From positions 4,594,585 through 4,658,584 of the forward strand of contig NZ_CP055156.1 in assembly GCF_014217805.1 (NCBI RefSeq): a stretch of DNA of 64,000 nt. Reading direction: 5' to 3'. This stretch comes from Adhaeribacter swui (lineage in GTDB: Bacteria; Bacteroidota; Bacteroidia; Cytophagales; Hymenobacteraceae). Each line of letters begins with the position of its first letter. Position 1 is the stretch's first letter. Both the position numbers and the translations under genes were made by a program. Positions 26,991-36,494 of the stretch are shown one piece after another. The notes beneath the pieces were generated by a model, which did not search any database, was not told where the DNA came from, and saw only the letters and a list, made by a program, of their open reading frames with translations.

Positions 26991-27037
26991 AGGTAACAAG
27001 CAGGTAAACGGAGTAACTCCGTTTACCTGCGTTATAT
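26991..27037 (-). repeat. attC-like site at the upstream end of the cassette array
   Basis: On the minus strand ATATAAC (27037-27031) is followed by a perfect 14-bp stem, GCAGGTAAACGGAG / CTCCGTTTACCTGC, with a 3-nt loop, and then GTTACCT (26997-26991). It lies 60 bases from the alpha-galactosidase stop. TATAAC would belong to a lost upstream cassette starting TTATA. Confidence 0.7.
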
Positions 27038-27097
27038 TTTACTTTCTTATTCCATATATCCTGCCAAAATCAACCGATAACCGGAACAAACCACTAT

Positions 27098-29329
27098 TTA
27101 CCGGGCTTCGGTTATTTCCAAAATAACGCTGGTGCGGCGGGCGTTTACATTGGGGTTGAACCCTACTGTCATGAGGTAGTTGCCGGAGTAGGAGGTGTTA
27201 CCGGTAATAGAAGATTGAGTGCCGGGATACAAGTTAATTTCTTTTACCTGGTACTTTTTATTCGGGTCTAAGCCGCCCATTTTAACCGGCGACAAAGTTC
27301 CGGCACCGTAGCGGTTAGATACCAAATAGTTAAACATGACCGCCCGGTTTTTAGCTTCGTTTACGTACATCACCGAGGCAAAATCGTTGTCGCGAGGGTT
27401 GGCCAACCGGTATAAATCGCCGTGCCAGATCACGTCGCTTAGGGACTTATAAGTTTTAACGGCGTCCTGGCAGAATTGCAAGTCGTTTGGTTCCAGTTTA
27501 CTTACCACAATGTCAAAGCCCAGTTTGCCCATCATGGCTACGTCTGTGCGGTATTTAATGGGTTGCTTGCCCCAGTCAGTTACGTGGTTGTCGTGGGCTA
27601 TGGCCGGGAAAAAGTAAGAATACTCGTACTGCATAAAAATCCGCTCCAACGGATCGGTATTGTCGCTTACCCAGAACTCGGTAAAATATTTTAAAGCACC
27701 ATAATCCACGCGGCCCCCACCGCCGGAACACAACATCATGGGTAAATCCGGGTATTTGGCCCGGAAACGCTCGAGCACTTTGTACAAACCGCGTACGTAA
27801 TCCACGTACAAATGCGATTGCTTATTTTTTAAATATTCCGAATGCGCGTTGTAAATAACGGCGTTGCAATCCCATTTAAAGAAAGCTACATTCGGGTTTT
27901 TGGTCATAATATTATCCAGCACGCCAAACACAAAATCCTGCACTTTAGGGTTGCTTAAATCCAGTACCAATTGGTTGCGGTACAAATGCTCTTCCCGCTT
28001 CGGTTGGCGAATTACCCAGTCGGGGTGTTTTTCGTAGAGCTCGCTTTTGGGATTTACCATTTCGGGCTCTACCCAAATACCAAATTTTACCTGGTTGTTC
28101 TGCGCCTCTTTTACTAAATAACCGATGCCGTGCGGCAATTTTTTAACATTTTCCTGCCAATCCCCTAAGCCAGCATTATCGGCATTGCGGGGGTATTTGT
28201 TCGCGAACCAGCCATCGTCAAGCAAAAACATATCAACGCCCAGGCGCTTGGTATCTTTAATCAACTCGGCCAGTTTGGGCTCGTTAAAATCGAAGTAAGT
28301 AGCTTCCCAGTTATTCAGCAAGGTTAAGCGGGAACCATTTCCTTGCATAATGCGGTAATTGCGGGCCCAGCGGTGCAGGTTGCGGCTGGCAGCGCCTTTT
28401 CCTTTATCCGAGTAAGTGTATAGGAACAAGGGGGTAGTAAATTCCTGCCCTTTGGTTAAGGTGTATTCCGAAGCGTGCGGGTTTATCCCGGCAATCAAAC
28501 GTAGATTATTCAATGGGTCTACTTCTAAATCAACCCGGAAATTTCCTGTCCATTCTACGGAACCGTACAATACGCGGCCTTCGTCTTCGGTAGCGGGACG
28601 GTCCAGCGAAACCATAAAGGAAGGCGGTTGGTATAGGTTGGCGCGGGTACCCAGTTTTGTATCCAGTACTTTAATGCCCGGAGTCAGGCGAGTTTCTTCG
28701 GTTTGCATTTCTTTGGCCCAATCGCCGTGGTAGTGTTTGAGCCAGTAATTATTAGCCGACACGTACAAATTGGCCGATGCATATTTATTCAGGGTTACAT
28801 TGCCTTTTTCGTTGTTTTTAATCACCGACCATTGCTCCACTACGTCTTCGGCGGTGTACACTTTGTAATACAGGGTAACTTCCAGGCCATAAACCGGGTC
28901 GCGAAGCACTACGCTGGTGGTAGAAACGTTATTATCAGTTTTCTGCACGTTATGGCGCACGTACTGCAAATCCAGCGAAGTATTGCCATCGGCGTGCGTT
29001 ACCTGAATAGCGGGTTCTACCAGGTTGCGCGAGCCACTAGGCGTATATGCCGCATTTAAAATGCCGGAATAATCGTCGCCGCGGCGGTACATAGCCGGTG
29101 CGTATTGGTACTCCGCGCTGTTATTAAGCTTAGTGCCGAAATGTATAATGCCCACCCGTTTATCGGTGCCTACTTGCAAAGCCATACCGAAACGTTGTGT
29201 TTCGATGGGGATAATGGTTGCCTGTTGGGCCCATGCGGATGTTATAGACCAAAAAAGTAAAAAACTTAAAAATATGCTTTTTTTTAAAAAATGGCCAAAC
29301 TGGTAACGGCTCGGGTTAAAAGCGATCAT
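27098..29329 (-). CDS. alpha-galactosidase, GH36
   Basis: The 743-residue glycosidase removes terminal alpha-1,6-galactose from raffinose-type sugars or galactomannan. A hydrophobic segment ending SFLLFWSITSAWA (about residues 17-33) is a signal peptide, so it is exported. The N-terminal beta-supersandwich is followed by the barrel, with LLDDGWF, nucleophile D487 in FFKWDCN, SGGGGRVDYG and acid/base D556 in WVSDNTDP. The ATG 29329 is preferred over an upstream ATG (29383). It stands directly beside the integron-like array; no partner transporter is adjacent. Confidence 0.92.
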   Translation of the reverse strand: MIAFNPSRYQFGHFLKKSIFLSFLLFWSITSAWAQQATIIPIETQRFGMALQVGTDKRVGIIHFGTKLNNSAEYQYAPAMYRRGDDYSGILNAAYTPSGSRNLVEPAIQVTHADGNTSLDLQYVRHNVQKTDNNVSTTSVVLRDPVYGLEVTLYYKVYTAEDVVEQWSVIKNNEKGNVTLNKYASANLYVSANNYWLKHYHGDWAKEMQTEETRLTPGIKVLDTKLGTRANLYQPPSFMVSLDRPATEDEGRVLYGSVEWTGNFRVDLEVDPLNNLRLIAGINPHASEYTLTKGQEFTTPLFLYTYSDKGKGAASRNLHRWARNYRIMQGNGSRLTLLNNWEATYFDFNEPKLAELIKDTKRLGVDMFLLDDGWFANKYPRNADNAGLGDWQENVKKLPHGIGYLVKEAQNNQVKFGIWVEPEMVNPKSELYEKHPDWVIRQPKREEHLYRNQLVLDLSNPKVQDFVFGVLDNIMTKNPNVAFFKWDCNAVIYNAHSEYLKNKQSHLYVDYVRGLYKVLERFRAKYPDLPMMLCSGGGGRVDYGALKYFTEFWVSDNTDPLERIFMQYEYSYFFPAIAHDNHVTDWGKQPIKYRTDVAMMGKLGFDIVVSKLEPNDLQFCQDAVKTYKSLSDVIWHGDLYRLANPRDNDFASVMYVNEAKNRAVMFNYLVSNRYGAGTLSPVKMGGLDPNKKYQVKEINLYPGTQSSITGNTSYSGNYLMTVGFNPNVNARRTSVILEITEAR

Positions 29330-29610
29330 AGTAGTTTTAGTTAAACAAAGGTATAAGAAGATGCTGCCCGTTTCGGGCGGCATAATACCGGTAAATTACT
29401 GGTAAGTTTTGAATATTTTTTAAAATTTTTTATCGTAAAAGGTGGTTGATATTAGAGGAGTCTTCTGAAATAATGGGATGAACGTTTAGTATAATTTTAG
29501 GTATTTCCTTTAGTATAATTATTTTTGTTCGCATAGCTGCGGCTTTAGCTTTATATTATATTGAAGTTGTTTCATTGCTTAGGTCTTGTTCTTTTTGTCT
29601 TGATATAAAT

Positions 29611-29658
29611 ACCCTTCCGCCTACGGCACCTTCCCTAAAAACAGGGAAGGAGATGCGG
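29611..29658. repeat. 48-bp palindromic repeat, copy 3
   Basis: Same orientation as copy 1 (4594-4641), with the stem CCTTCCCT/AGGGAAGG and an AAAAAC loop. It sits in the 560-bp gap between divergent alpha-galactosidase and sialate O-acetylesterase genes. The rest of this gap (29330-29889) shows no gene; a minus-strand open frame at 29621-29869 crosses the repeat and is not credible. Confidence 0.75.
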
Positions 29659-29889
29659 TTATTCTGGTATTCTTTGATCCGACAGCAAAGTATATAATTA
29701 TAAGATAGGGAAAGATTTTACCTAAATCCTGCGATACCTTTAAAGTAGGCGTTGCAAACGAAAGATTAATCGACAACAAAATACCAGCGATCCATTTCTG
29801 CTTTCTACAAAAATTAGTGAACCACATCTTTTTAATAAATTTCAATCTTATATTTAGCGGTACTAACAACTAAACTTTAATTGCACTTC

Positions 29890-31299
29890 ATGTTAAAAAA
29901 CGCGTTCCGGTTTGGGGCTATCTGCCTTTTATTTCTTTTTTCAAGTAAAGCAGCAACGGCTGTTTCGTTACCTAAAATATTTGGCAGCCACATGGTGCTG
30001 CAACAAAATGCCGAAGTAACCATGTGGGGCTGGGGTAATCCGGGGGAGGAAATTACGGTTACGGGTAGCTGGAACCAGGAAGCCGTAAAAACCAAAGCAA
30101 GTAATTTGGCGCAGTGGCAGGTAAAATTAAAAACCCCGGCGGCGGGAGGTCCGTTTTCTGTTACGGTAAAAGGCCAAAATACCATTAACCTGGAAGATGT
30201 GTTGGTTGGTGAAGTATGGCTTTGCTCGGGGCAGTCGAACATGGAGTGGACTACCAAAGCGGGCATTGACAATGGTGCCGCCGAAATCCCGAAAGCTAAC
30301 TTCCCGTCGATCCGGTTTTTTACGGTGCCTCGCCGGTCAGCGGATGGGGTGCAGTTAGATGTAGATGGGGAGTGGGTGGTGTGCTCGCCCGAAACCATGC
30401 CCAACTTCAGCGCGGTAGGTTACTTTTTCGGTCGGCAAATTTACCTAAATTTAAAAATGCCGGTGGGCTTAATTAACAGCAGTTGGGGCGGCACGCCCGC
30501 CGAGGTTTGGGTAAACCCCCAGGCGATTTCCAAAACCGAAAACTTAGCACAGGCGGCTGCTAAACTGCAGGAAGTTCCCTGGGGACCGGTAAGACCCGGT
30601 AAAACTTATAACGCCATGATCGCGCCGCTTATTCCGTACCAAATTGCCGGCGCTTTATGGTACCAGGGCGAAGCCAACGTGAGCGACCCGGGCAACTACG
30701 CTCAATTATTGCCCGCCTTAATTCAGAACTGGCGCCAGGAGTGGAACAAAGATTTTCCGTTTTATTTCGTGCAATTAGCACCTTACAAATACGGTCGGCC
30801 GCACGAAGGTGCCATGCTTCGCGAAGCGCAACGCCGCACGTTAACTACGCCCAATACCGGTATGATCGTGATTACCGACATTGGCAACAAAGACGATATC
30901 CATCCACGCAACAAAATTGATGTGGGTTTACGATTAGCGAACCTGGCTTTAGCGAAAACCTATGGTAAAAAAGAGCTTACCTATTCCGGCCCCCTTTATA
31001 AAAGCATGAAGGTAGAAGGAGATAAAATCCGGATTCAGTTTGACCATGCGGAGTCGGGCTTGGTTGCCAAAGATGGAAAAGCGCTTACGCATTTTGAAAT
31101 TGCCGGTTCTGATAACCGGTTTGTGCCGGCCACGGCCAAAATCAGCGGCAAAACGGTAGTGGTGCAAGCCAAAGAAATTAAGAACCCTGCAGCGGTACGG
31201 TTTGCCTGGGATAATATTGCTGAACCCAACTTATTTAACAAAGCCGGTTTACCCGCATCTACCTTTAACACCCTGGAAAACTTTGCGGATAGCAATTGA
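29890..31299 (+). CDS. sialate O-acetylesterase-like SGNH esterase
   Basis: The 469-residue esterase has a signal peptide (about residues 1-25, FRFGAICLLFLFSSKAATA) and the SASA family blocks: GSHMVLQQNAEVTMWGWG, S116 in LCSGQSNMEW, LINSSWGGTPAEVW, WYQGEANV and IGNKDDIHPRNK carrying the catalytic Asp/His. It removes O-acetyl groups from sialic acid or plant glycans. ATG 29890 is used rather than a TTG at 29881. It is followed by its own terminator and faces the alpha-galactosidase gene. Confidence 0.9.
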   Translation: MLKNAFRFGAICLLFLFSSKAATAVSLPKIFGSHMVLQQNAEVTMWGWGNPGEEITVTGSWNQEAVKTKASNLAQWQVKLKTPAAGGPFSVTVKGQNTINLEDVLVGEVWLCSGQSNMEWTTKAGIDNGAAEIPKANFPSIRFFTVPRRSADGVQLDVDGEWVVCSPETMPNFSAVGYFFGRQIYLNLKMPVGLINSSWGGTPAEVWVNPQAISKTENLAQAAAKLQEVPWGPVRPGKTYNAMIAPLIPYQIAGALWYQGEANVSDPGNYAQLLPALIQNWRQEWNKDFPFYFVQLAPYKYGRPHEGAMLREAQRRTLTTPNTGMIVITDIGNKDDIHPRNKIDVGLRLANLALAKTYGKKELTYSGPLYKSMKVEGDKIRIQFDHAESGLVAKDGKALTHFEIAGSDNRFVPATAKISGKTVVVQAKEIKNPAAVRFAWDNIAEPNLFNKAGLPASTFNTLENFADSN

Positions 31300-31319
31300 T
31301 ATTACTTAACAAAACGCAG

Positions 31320-31359
31320 AAAAGGCAATAGGAGGTTAAAACCTTTTATTGCCTTTTTT
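31320..31359 (+). terminator. Rho-independent terminator of the esterase gene
   Basis: AAAAGGCAATA pairs with TATTGCCTTTT, with inner pairing of AGGTT/AACCT, followed by TTTTTTA. It begins about 20 bases past the stop. Confidence 0.85.
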
Positions 31360-31586
31360 AATATTCGCCAAATTCTAAATTTTTAAAAATTTACAAGCGG
31401 AATAACTAGCATAAGCCTTCATTCTTGTAGGCGAAATGAAAAATGAATCAGCTAAATTGTTTTAATTCTAAATATTTTAAAAATTATATTTTTTACGTAG
31501 TCGATTGTTTTGCTGGAATGGTCGATAAATAAAGGCCGTTGATCGATGCTTGCCTTGTATGGTAAATTTTATGGCATATCTGGCAC

Positions 31587-31594
31587 TAGCTTTG
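31587..31594 (+). promoter_or_regulatory. possible Bacteroidota -7 promoter element
   Basis: TAGCTTTG matches the TAnnTTTG -7 consensus of this phylum and lies 70 bases before the Spy-like gene. I could not find a TTTG at the expected -33 distance, so the call is weak. Confidence 0.3.
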
Positions 31595-31664
31595 AATAAT
31601 CTGAAGTACCCTGGTAGTATAAACCGGGATATTAAAATAATAATAAATTTTAAAAGTAAAGATT

Positions 31665-32171
31665 ATGAAAAAGTTAGCAGTAATGTTCGTCTTGGGTTTA
31701 ACTTTAACCGGAACTTCTTTTGCGCAAACTATCCGGCAACCCAACCAAAAACAAGATAAAACTTTAAAATACGAAAGTCACGAAAAGCAAGTTTTTAAAC
31801 GTGGTAAAAACCAGCGGCCCGTCTTGTCGGCGGAGGAGCGGGCAACCCGGCATACCGAAATGCTGAGTCAAAAGTTAGATTTAAGCAAAAACCAGAAAAA
31901 GAAACTACAGGCCCTCAATCTAAAACAGGCTCAGCAAATGCAAGCTTTAAATCAACAATATGCCCAGGGTGGAGGTCCTAAAAACGCTGCTACCCGGGAA
32001 GAAAGAAAACAACTCCGGGCCAATTGGGAAAAAGATTTTAAGCGTATTGTAAGTAAAAAACAATATGCCCAATACGAAGCCCAGCGCAACCAAATGCAGG
32101 CAAAGCGGGGTAAACATTTTGGGAAAGAAGATCATTCTAACTTCCGGTTCCGCAAACCAATAAACGGTTAG
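31665..32171 (+). CDS. Spy/CpxP-like periplasmic protein (DUF4890 type)
   Basis: The 168-residue protein has a signal peptide (MKKLAVMFVLGLTLTGTSFA) and a basic, mostly helical body. The segment EMLSQKLDLSKNQKKKLQAL with ATREERKQLRANWEKDFKRIVSKKQYAQYEAQRN (split) resembles the LTXXQ-motif proteins Spy and CpxP, periplasmic chaperones of envelope stress. The tail is rich in K and R. It stands alone between two terminator-like structures. ATG 31665. Confidence 0.7.
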   Translation: MKKLAVMFVLGLTLTGTSFAQTIRQPNQKQDKTLKYESHEKQVFKRGKNQRPVLSAEERATRHTEMLSQKLDLSKNQKKKLQALNLKQAQQMQALNQQYAQGGGPKNAATREERKQLRANWEKDFKRIVSKKQYAQYEAQRNQMQAKRGKHFGKEDHSNFRFRKPING

Positions 32172-32189
32172 CAATTACGCTGATAACAA

Positions 32190-32226
32190 CAAAAAAGGTA
32201 AGCCCACCAGCTTACCTTTTTTGTTT
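32190..32226 (+). terminator. bidirectional Rho-independent terminator
   Basis: AAAAAAGGTAAGC and GCTTACCTTTTTT form a strong stem with A- and T-tracts on both sides, 18 bases past the Spy-like stop. It lies between converging genes and may serve the T9SS gene too, though that stop is 130 bases away. Confidence 0.85.
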
Positions 32227-32358
32227 AAATGAATTTTTTAAAATCTATCTTTTAATTATCTCTAAAACCAGGTAAGTATTTATTCGTCGGAAGATAAACT
32301 TTAAAAATTAAACTTTAAAAATCGTTTTACAATCAGCTATCTTTTAAAATCTGGAAGG

Positions 32359-32742
32359 TTAATTTAAAAACACCTTACGCATTTCGCTGTATTTATCGGC
32401 TTGTAATTTTACGTAATACAAACCTTTGTTAAATTTACTAAGCTCTAACGTTTTGGTAAACTGATCTTCGGTTTCGTAAAACTTTTCTTGTAAAACTACA
32501 TTGCCTATTACGTTAATTACCTGCACTTGCACCGGCTTTTGTTTAAAACCTTGCAGCGATATAAATAATTTACCGGTAGTCGGGTTGGGGTACACTTTCA
32601 CTTCCTGAGTCGGTTCCTGTACTTTGGCCACCGTTGCCACAGTCTGCTTGTGATTGGAGCTGCATAATCCGGAGGCGAAAACCGGAGCGGCTAAGTTCAG
32701 GCTGCAAAGGCTGATTACTAAAATTTGTAATGCTTTATTCAT
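32359..32742 (-). CDS. minimal T9SS type A sorting-domain protein
   Basis: The 127-residue protein has a signal peptide (MNKALQILVISLCSLNLAAPVFA), a short linker (about 24-47) and a C-terminal type IX secretion sorting domain: VYPNPTTGKLFISLQG, VQVINVIGNVVLQE, GLYYVKLQADKYSEMRKVFL. Proteins with this domain are normally large secreted cargo; here no cargo domain is present. Possible roles: a surface peptide, or the remnant of a truncated cargo gene. No gap in the frame suggests decay. Confidence 0.85.
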   Translation of the reverse strand: MNKALQILVISLCSLNLAAPVFASGLCSSNHKQTVATVAKVQEPTQEVKVYPNPTTGKLFISLQGFKQKPVQVQVINVIGNVVLQEKFYETEDQFTKTLELSKFNKGLYYVKLQADKYSEMRKVFLN

Positions 32743-33143
32743 AAATTTTTTAAATGATTCTGGTCTCTGGGCATTATTGCCAATTGGGTTTAAAACTAAA
32801 CTGCTTAATTTTAAGCTTTTAATGTTTAATTTATCTGTTAGATAACGTAAGGCATTAAAGGTTTAAAACGATGTAAATTTATTTATTACAGAATAGGCAA
32901 ATTTAGTGCTGAACTTACATCGTAAGAAAAGAATATTTAGTAGGATGATAAATTTTTTGAAAAAACCGCACCAGTAAGCGTTTTGGTTTCCTATTTATAG
33001 ATATTAAGATATGAATTTTTAAAGAAAAAATAATTATTTTCTAAAAATAAAATTGATGAGTATATTGTATTGGTAAACGCTAGCAGCAAAAATTAAGGCT
33101 GTTACAAAATCAGTTTCCATACTCGTAGTAGAATTATAGTGCC
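32743..33143. other. 400-bp AT-rich gap between divergent genes
   Basis: No gene or repeat found. It should hold the promoters of the T9SS protein (minus) and the VCBS protein (plus). Confidence 0.3.
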
Positions 33144-36100
33144 TTGAGAACAAGATCATTTCCTGACCCCCATTTACTAACCTCTTCGCCAGTTTACCGG
33201 CACTTAAAATCCGTTTTAACTTCCTGGAAAATTGCAGCAGTTGGTTTTTTAGTTTCTGCGGTAAATCCGTGCGCGGCCCAGTTTACCTTGGTACCCGCTC
33301 AGCAAACCGGCGTTTCTTTTGTAAATAAATTAATTGAATCCGAGTCGGCCAATGTGCTGGCTTATGAATATTTCTACAACGGGGGTGGGGTAGCCGTTGG
33401 CGATTTAAACAACGACGGTTTACCCGATTTGTATTTTACCGGTAACATGGTGCCGGACCGCTTGTATGTAAATCAGGGCAACTTGCAATTTAAGGATGCT
33501 ACGCCAAAGTCCGGCTTAAACAATGCTAAAGGCTGGAAAACGGGAGTGTCGCTGGTAGATTTAAACCAGGATGGCTGGTTGGATATTTACGTGTGCTACT
33601 CCGGCAATGGCGAACCACGAAACCGACGCAATAAGCTTTACATTAACAATAAAAATTTAACTTTTACCGAAAAAGCTGCCGAATACGGTCTGGACTTACC
33701 CACCCACAGCACGCAGGCGGTATTTTTTGACTACGACAAAGACGGCGACCTCGACTGTTTTGTTTTAAACCACAACGTAAAAGATTTTAAACGTTTTGAT
33801 GCGGCCGCCGTGAAAGCCATGCGGGATGAATTTGCCGGTGATCGCTTGCTCCGCAACGATAATGGTAAGTTTGTGGATGTTAGTGCTGCGGCCGGTATTA
33901 AAGGCAACCCCATTGGCTTTGGTTTGGGCATAGCCATTGCGGACATTAACCAGGACGGCTGGCCCGATATTTACGTTTCGAACGATTACATCGAACAGGA
34001 TTACTTGTACCTGAATAACGGCAATGGCACCTTTACTGATAAATTAGAGCAAGCCGTTGGCCATTTAAGTTATTTTTCGATGGGTAACGAAGTGGTAGAT
34101 ATTAATAACGATGGCTTGCCTGATATTCTAACCTTGGATATGCTGCCCGCCGACAACTACCGGCAAAAATTGCTGTACGGTCCGGAAAATTACGAGACCT
34201 ACCAAAACATGCTCCGTAACGGGTTTTACCACCAGCTCATGCGCAACATGCTGCAATTAAATAACGGCGATGGTACTTTTAGCGAAGTAGGGCAATTGGC
34301 GGGCATTTCTAACACCGATTGGAGCTGGGCACCTTTGGTAGCCGATTTCGATAACGATGGCTGGAAAGATTTATTTATCACCAACGGTTATCTGCGCGAT
34401 TATACCAACATGGACTTTATGAAGTTCTACGCCGACCAGAAAATGAAAGAAGCCCAGGGCAGCCCCACCGCCCTTATGGACATCATGAAACAAATGCCCT
34501 CTACCGCTACCCAGAATTATATCTTCCGGAACAACGGCCGTTTGGGTTTCGAGAACAAAGTAAAAGACTGGGGCTTTGATCAAACATTTTTGTCGAACGG
34601 AGCTGTTTATGCCGATCTGGATAACGATGGAGATTTGGAAATTATCACCAACAACGTAAACCAGGAAGCCGCCATTTACCGCAACGAGGCCCATACCAGC
34701 GCCAGTAAGTATCTGCAAATCCAATTAGGTAAAAGTTACGCTGCCAAAGATTTAGGCGCTAAAGTGTGGGTTTATGCCCAAAACAATAAACAATACCAGG
34801 AATTTTATCCATCCCGAGGGTTTCAGTCGAGCATGTACCAGCCCTTGCACTTTGGTTTAGGAACTGCCTCCAAAGTGGATAGCTTACGCATTGTCTGGCT
34901 CGATGGCAAGCAACACGTGTTAACCCAGGTACCAGCTAACCAGAAAATTATCGTGGAGCACCCCAATGCCAGCTCTACCTGGAAGCCTATGGCCAAAGCA
35001 AAACCTTATTTCCTGCCCATGAGCCGCGTTACCTTGCCCTACGAGCACCAGGAAGACGAGTACAACGATTTTAAACGGCAACTGCTCATGCCCAATATGC
35101 TCTCGTACCAGGGACCCAAGTTGGCGCAAGCCGACGTCAATAAAGATGGCCTAATTGATATTTACGCCGCCGGGGCAAAAGGGCAAGCCGGTACTTTGTT
35201 GTTACAGCAAAAGAACGGAACCTGGAAAGCTACCAATCCACCAGCCTTTATGGCCGACTTTATGTTCGAAGATACGGATGCCGTTTTTTTTGATGCCGAC
35301 CAGGATGGCGACCCGGATTTGTACGTGGTGAGCGGGGGCTTTGCTTACATGGAAAAAGACATGCTGCTGCAAGACCGGTTGTATTTAAACGATGGGGCCG
35401 GTAATTTTACGAGAGCGCACGGCAATATTCCTTACGAAAGCAGCAGCGATGCCTGCGTAACTACCCTGGATATTGACAAAGACGGGGATTTAGATCTTTT
35501 TGTAGGTGGGCGGGTTATTCCGGGTAAATACCCGGAACCAGCCAATAGTCGCCTTTTACTCAACGATGGCAAAGGTAAATTTACCGAAGCTACTGCCCAG
35601 CTCGCGCCTTTTTTAGAAAAATTTGGCTTGGTTACCGATGCGGTTACCCTGGATGTAAACAAAGATTCGTGGCCCGATTTAGTAGTAGTGGGCGAGTGGA
35701 TGCCGATTACGGTTTTACTTAACCAGCAAGGTGTTTTAAAACCAGCCGAAAATGCCATCAAAGGAGCCAGCACCTTGGGCTGGTGGAGCCGTTTAGCTTT
35801 GGAAGATTTAGATAAAGACGGGGATTTAGATATAGTAGCCGGTAATTTTGGCCAAAATACGCAACTTAAGCCCAGCGAAAAAGAACCCGTAACCGTGGTG
35901 TACAGCGATTTCGACCAGAACGAAGCCATTGATCCGTTTGTGTGCTATTACATTCAAGGCAAATCGTACCCCTTAGTTACCCGCGATGAAGCTTTAAATC
36001 AAATTATTCCGCTGCGTAAAAAGTTTACATCGTACCGCTCTTACGCCAATGCTACTTTGCAGGAAATTTTTACGACGGAGCAGTTGCAGCAAGCCAAAAC

Positions 36101-36494
36101 TTTAAAAGCCACTAATTTTAATTCCTTAATCCTGGAAAATAAAGGCGATGGTACTTTTGCCACCCACGAATTACCCCAGGAAGCGCAGTTTGCGCCCGTT
36201 TACGCCATTGCGCTGGTAGATGTAGATCATGATGGTCTAAAAGATATTATTCTGGGCGGTAATCAATCTTATACCCGTTTAAAAATCGGGAAAATGGATG
36301 CCAATTACGGTACCGTGCTGCGCAACAACGGGAATTTTAAATTTACTTACGTGCCCCAGTGGCAAAGCGGCCTGCAGGTAAAAGGCGACGTGCGTGATAT
36401 TGCTGTTATTAAAAAAGGCAGCGCCACCTGGTTGTTATTTGGCCGCAATAATCAAGCTACACAAGGGTATTTATTAAACACCCCCGGTTTATGA
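33144..36494 (+). CDS. VCBS/FG-GAP repeat protein with ASPIC/UnbV domain
   Basis: The 1116-residue exported protein has repeated calcium-binding FG-GAP/VCBS loops (VGDLNNDGLPDLYFTGN, VDLNQDGWLDIYV, FDYDKDGDLDCFV, ADINQDGWPDIYVSND, DIDKDGDLDLFVGG) forming two propeller blocks. An ASPIC/UnbV domain lies between them (about 520-610; GAKVWVYAQNNKQYQEFYPSRGFQSS split). A signal peptide precedes AQFTLVP. There is no ATG near the start; the TTG at 33144 is the best guess. Its stop overlaps the start of the following haloperoxidase-like gene (ATGA), implying translational coupling. Such proteins sit on the outer surface. Confidence 0.85.
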   Translation: MRTRSFPDPHLLTSSPVYRHLKSVLTSWKIAAVGFLVSAVNPCAAQFTLVPAQQTGVSFVNKLIESESANVLAYEYFYNGGGVAVGDLNNDGLPDLYFTGNMVPDRLYVNQGNLQFKDATPKSGLNNAKGWKTGVSLVDLNQDGWLDIYVCYSGNGEPRNRRNKLYINNKNLTFTEKAAEYGLDLPTHSTQAVFFDYDKDGDLDCFVLNHNVKDFKRFDAAAVKAMRDEFAGDRLLRNDNGKFVDVSAAAGIKGNPIGFGLGIAIADINQDGWPDIYVSNDYIEQDYLYLNNGNGTFTDKLEQAVGHLSYFSMGNEVVDINNDGLPDILTLDMLPADNYRQKLLYGPENYETYQNMLRNGFYHQLMRNMLQLNNGDGTFSEVGQLAGISNTDWSWAPLVADFDNDGWKDLFITNGYLRDYTNMDFMKFYADQKMKEAQGSPTALMDIMKQMPSTATQNYIFRNNGRLGFENKVKDWGFDQTFLSNGAVYADLDNDGDLEIITNNVNQEAAIYRNEAHTSASKYLQIQLGKSYAAKDLGAKVWVYAQNNKQYQEFYPSRGFQSSMYQPLHFGLGTASKVDSLRIVWLDGKQHVLTQVPANQKIIVEHPNASSTWKPMAKAKPYFLPMSRVTLPYEHQEDEYNDFKRQLLMPNMLSYQGPKLAQADVNKDGLIDIYAAGAKGQAGTLLLQQKNGTWKATNPPAFMADFMFEDTDAVFFDADQDGDPDLYVVSGGFAYMEKDMLLQDRLYLNDGAGNFTRAHGNIPYESSSDACVTTLDIDKDGDLDLFVGGRVIPGKYPEPANSRLLLNDGKGKFTEATAQLAPFLEKFGLVTDAVTLDVNKDSWPDLVVVGEWMPITVLLNQQGVLKPAENAIKGASTLGWWSRLALEDLDKDGDLDIVAGNFGQNTQLKPSEKEPVTVVYSDFDQNEAIDPFVCYYIQGKSYPLVTRDEALNQIIPLRKKFTSYRSYANATLQEIFTTEQLQQAKTLKATNFNSLILENKGDGTFATHELPQEAQFAPVYAIALVDVDHDGLKDIILGGNQSYTRLKIGKMDANYGTVLRNNGNFKFTYVPQWQSGLQVKGDVRDIAVIKKGSATWLLFGRNNQATQGYLLNTPGL

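Noticed and set aside
29621-29869. Minus-strand 82-codon open frame
   Set aside because: It runs through the 48-bp repeat and has no recognisable domain or ribosome site.
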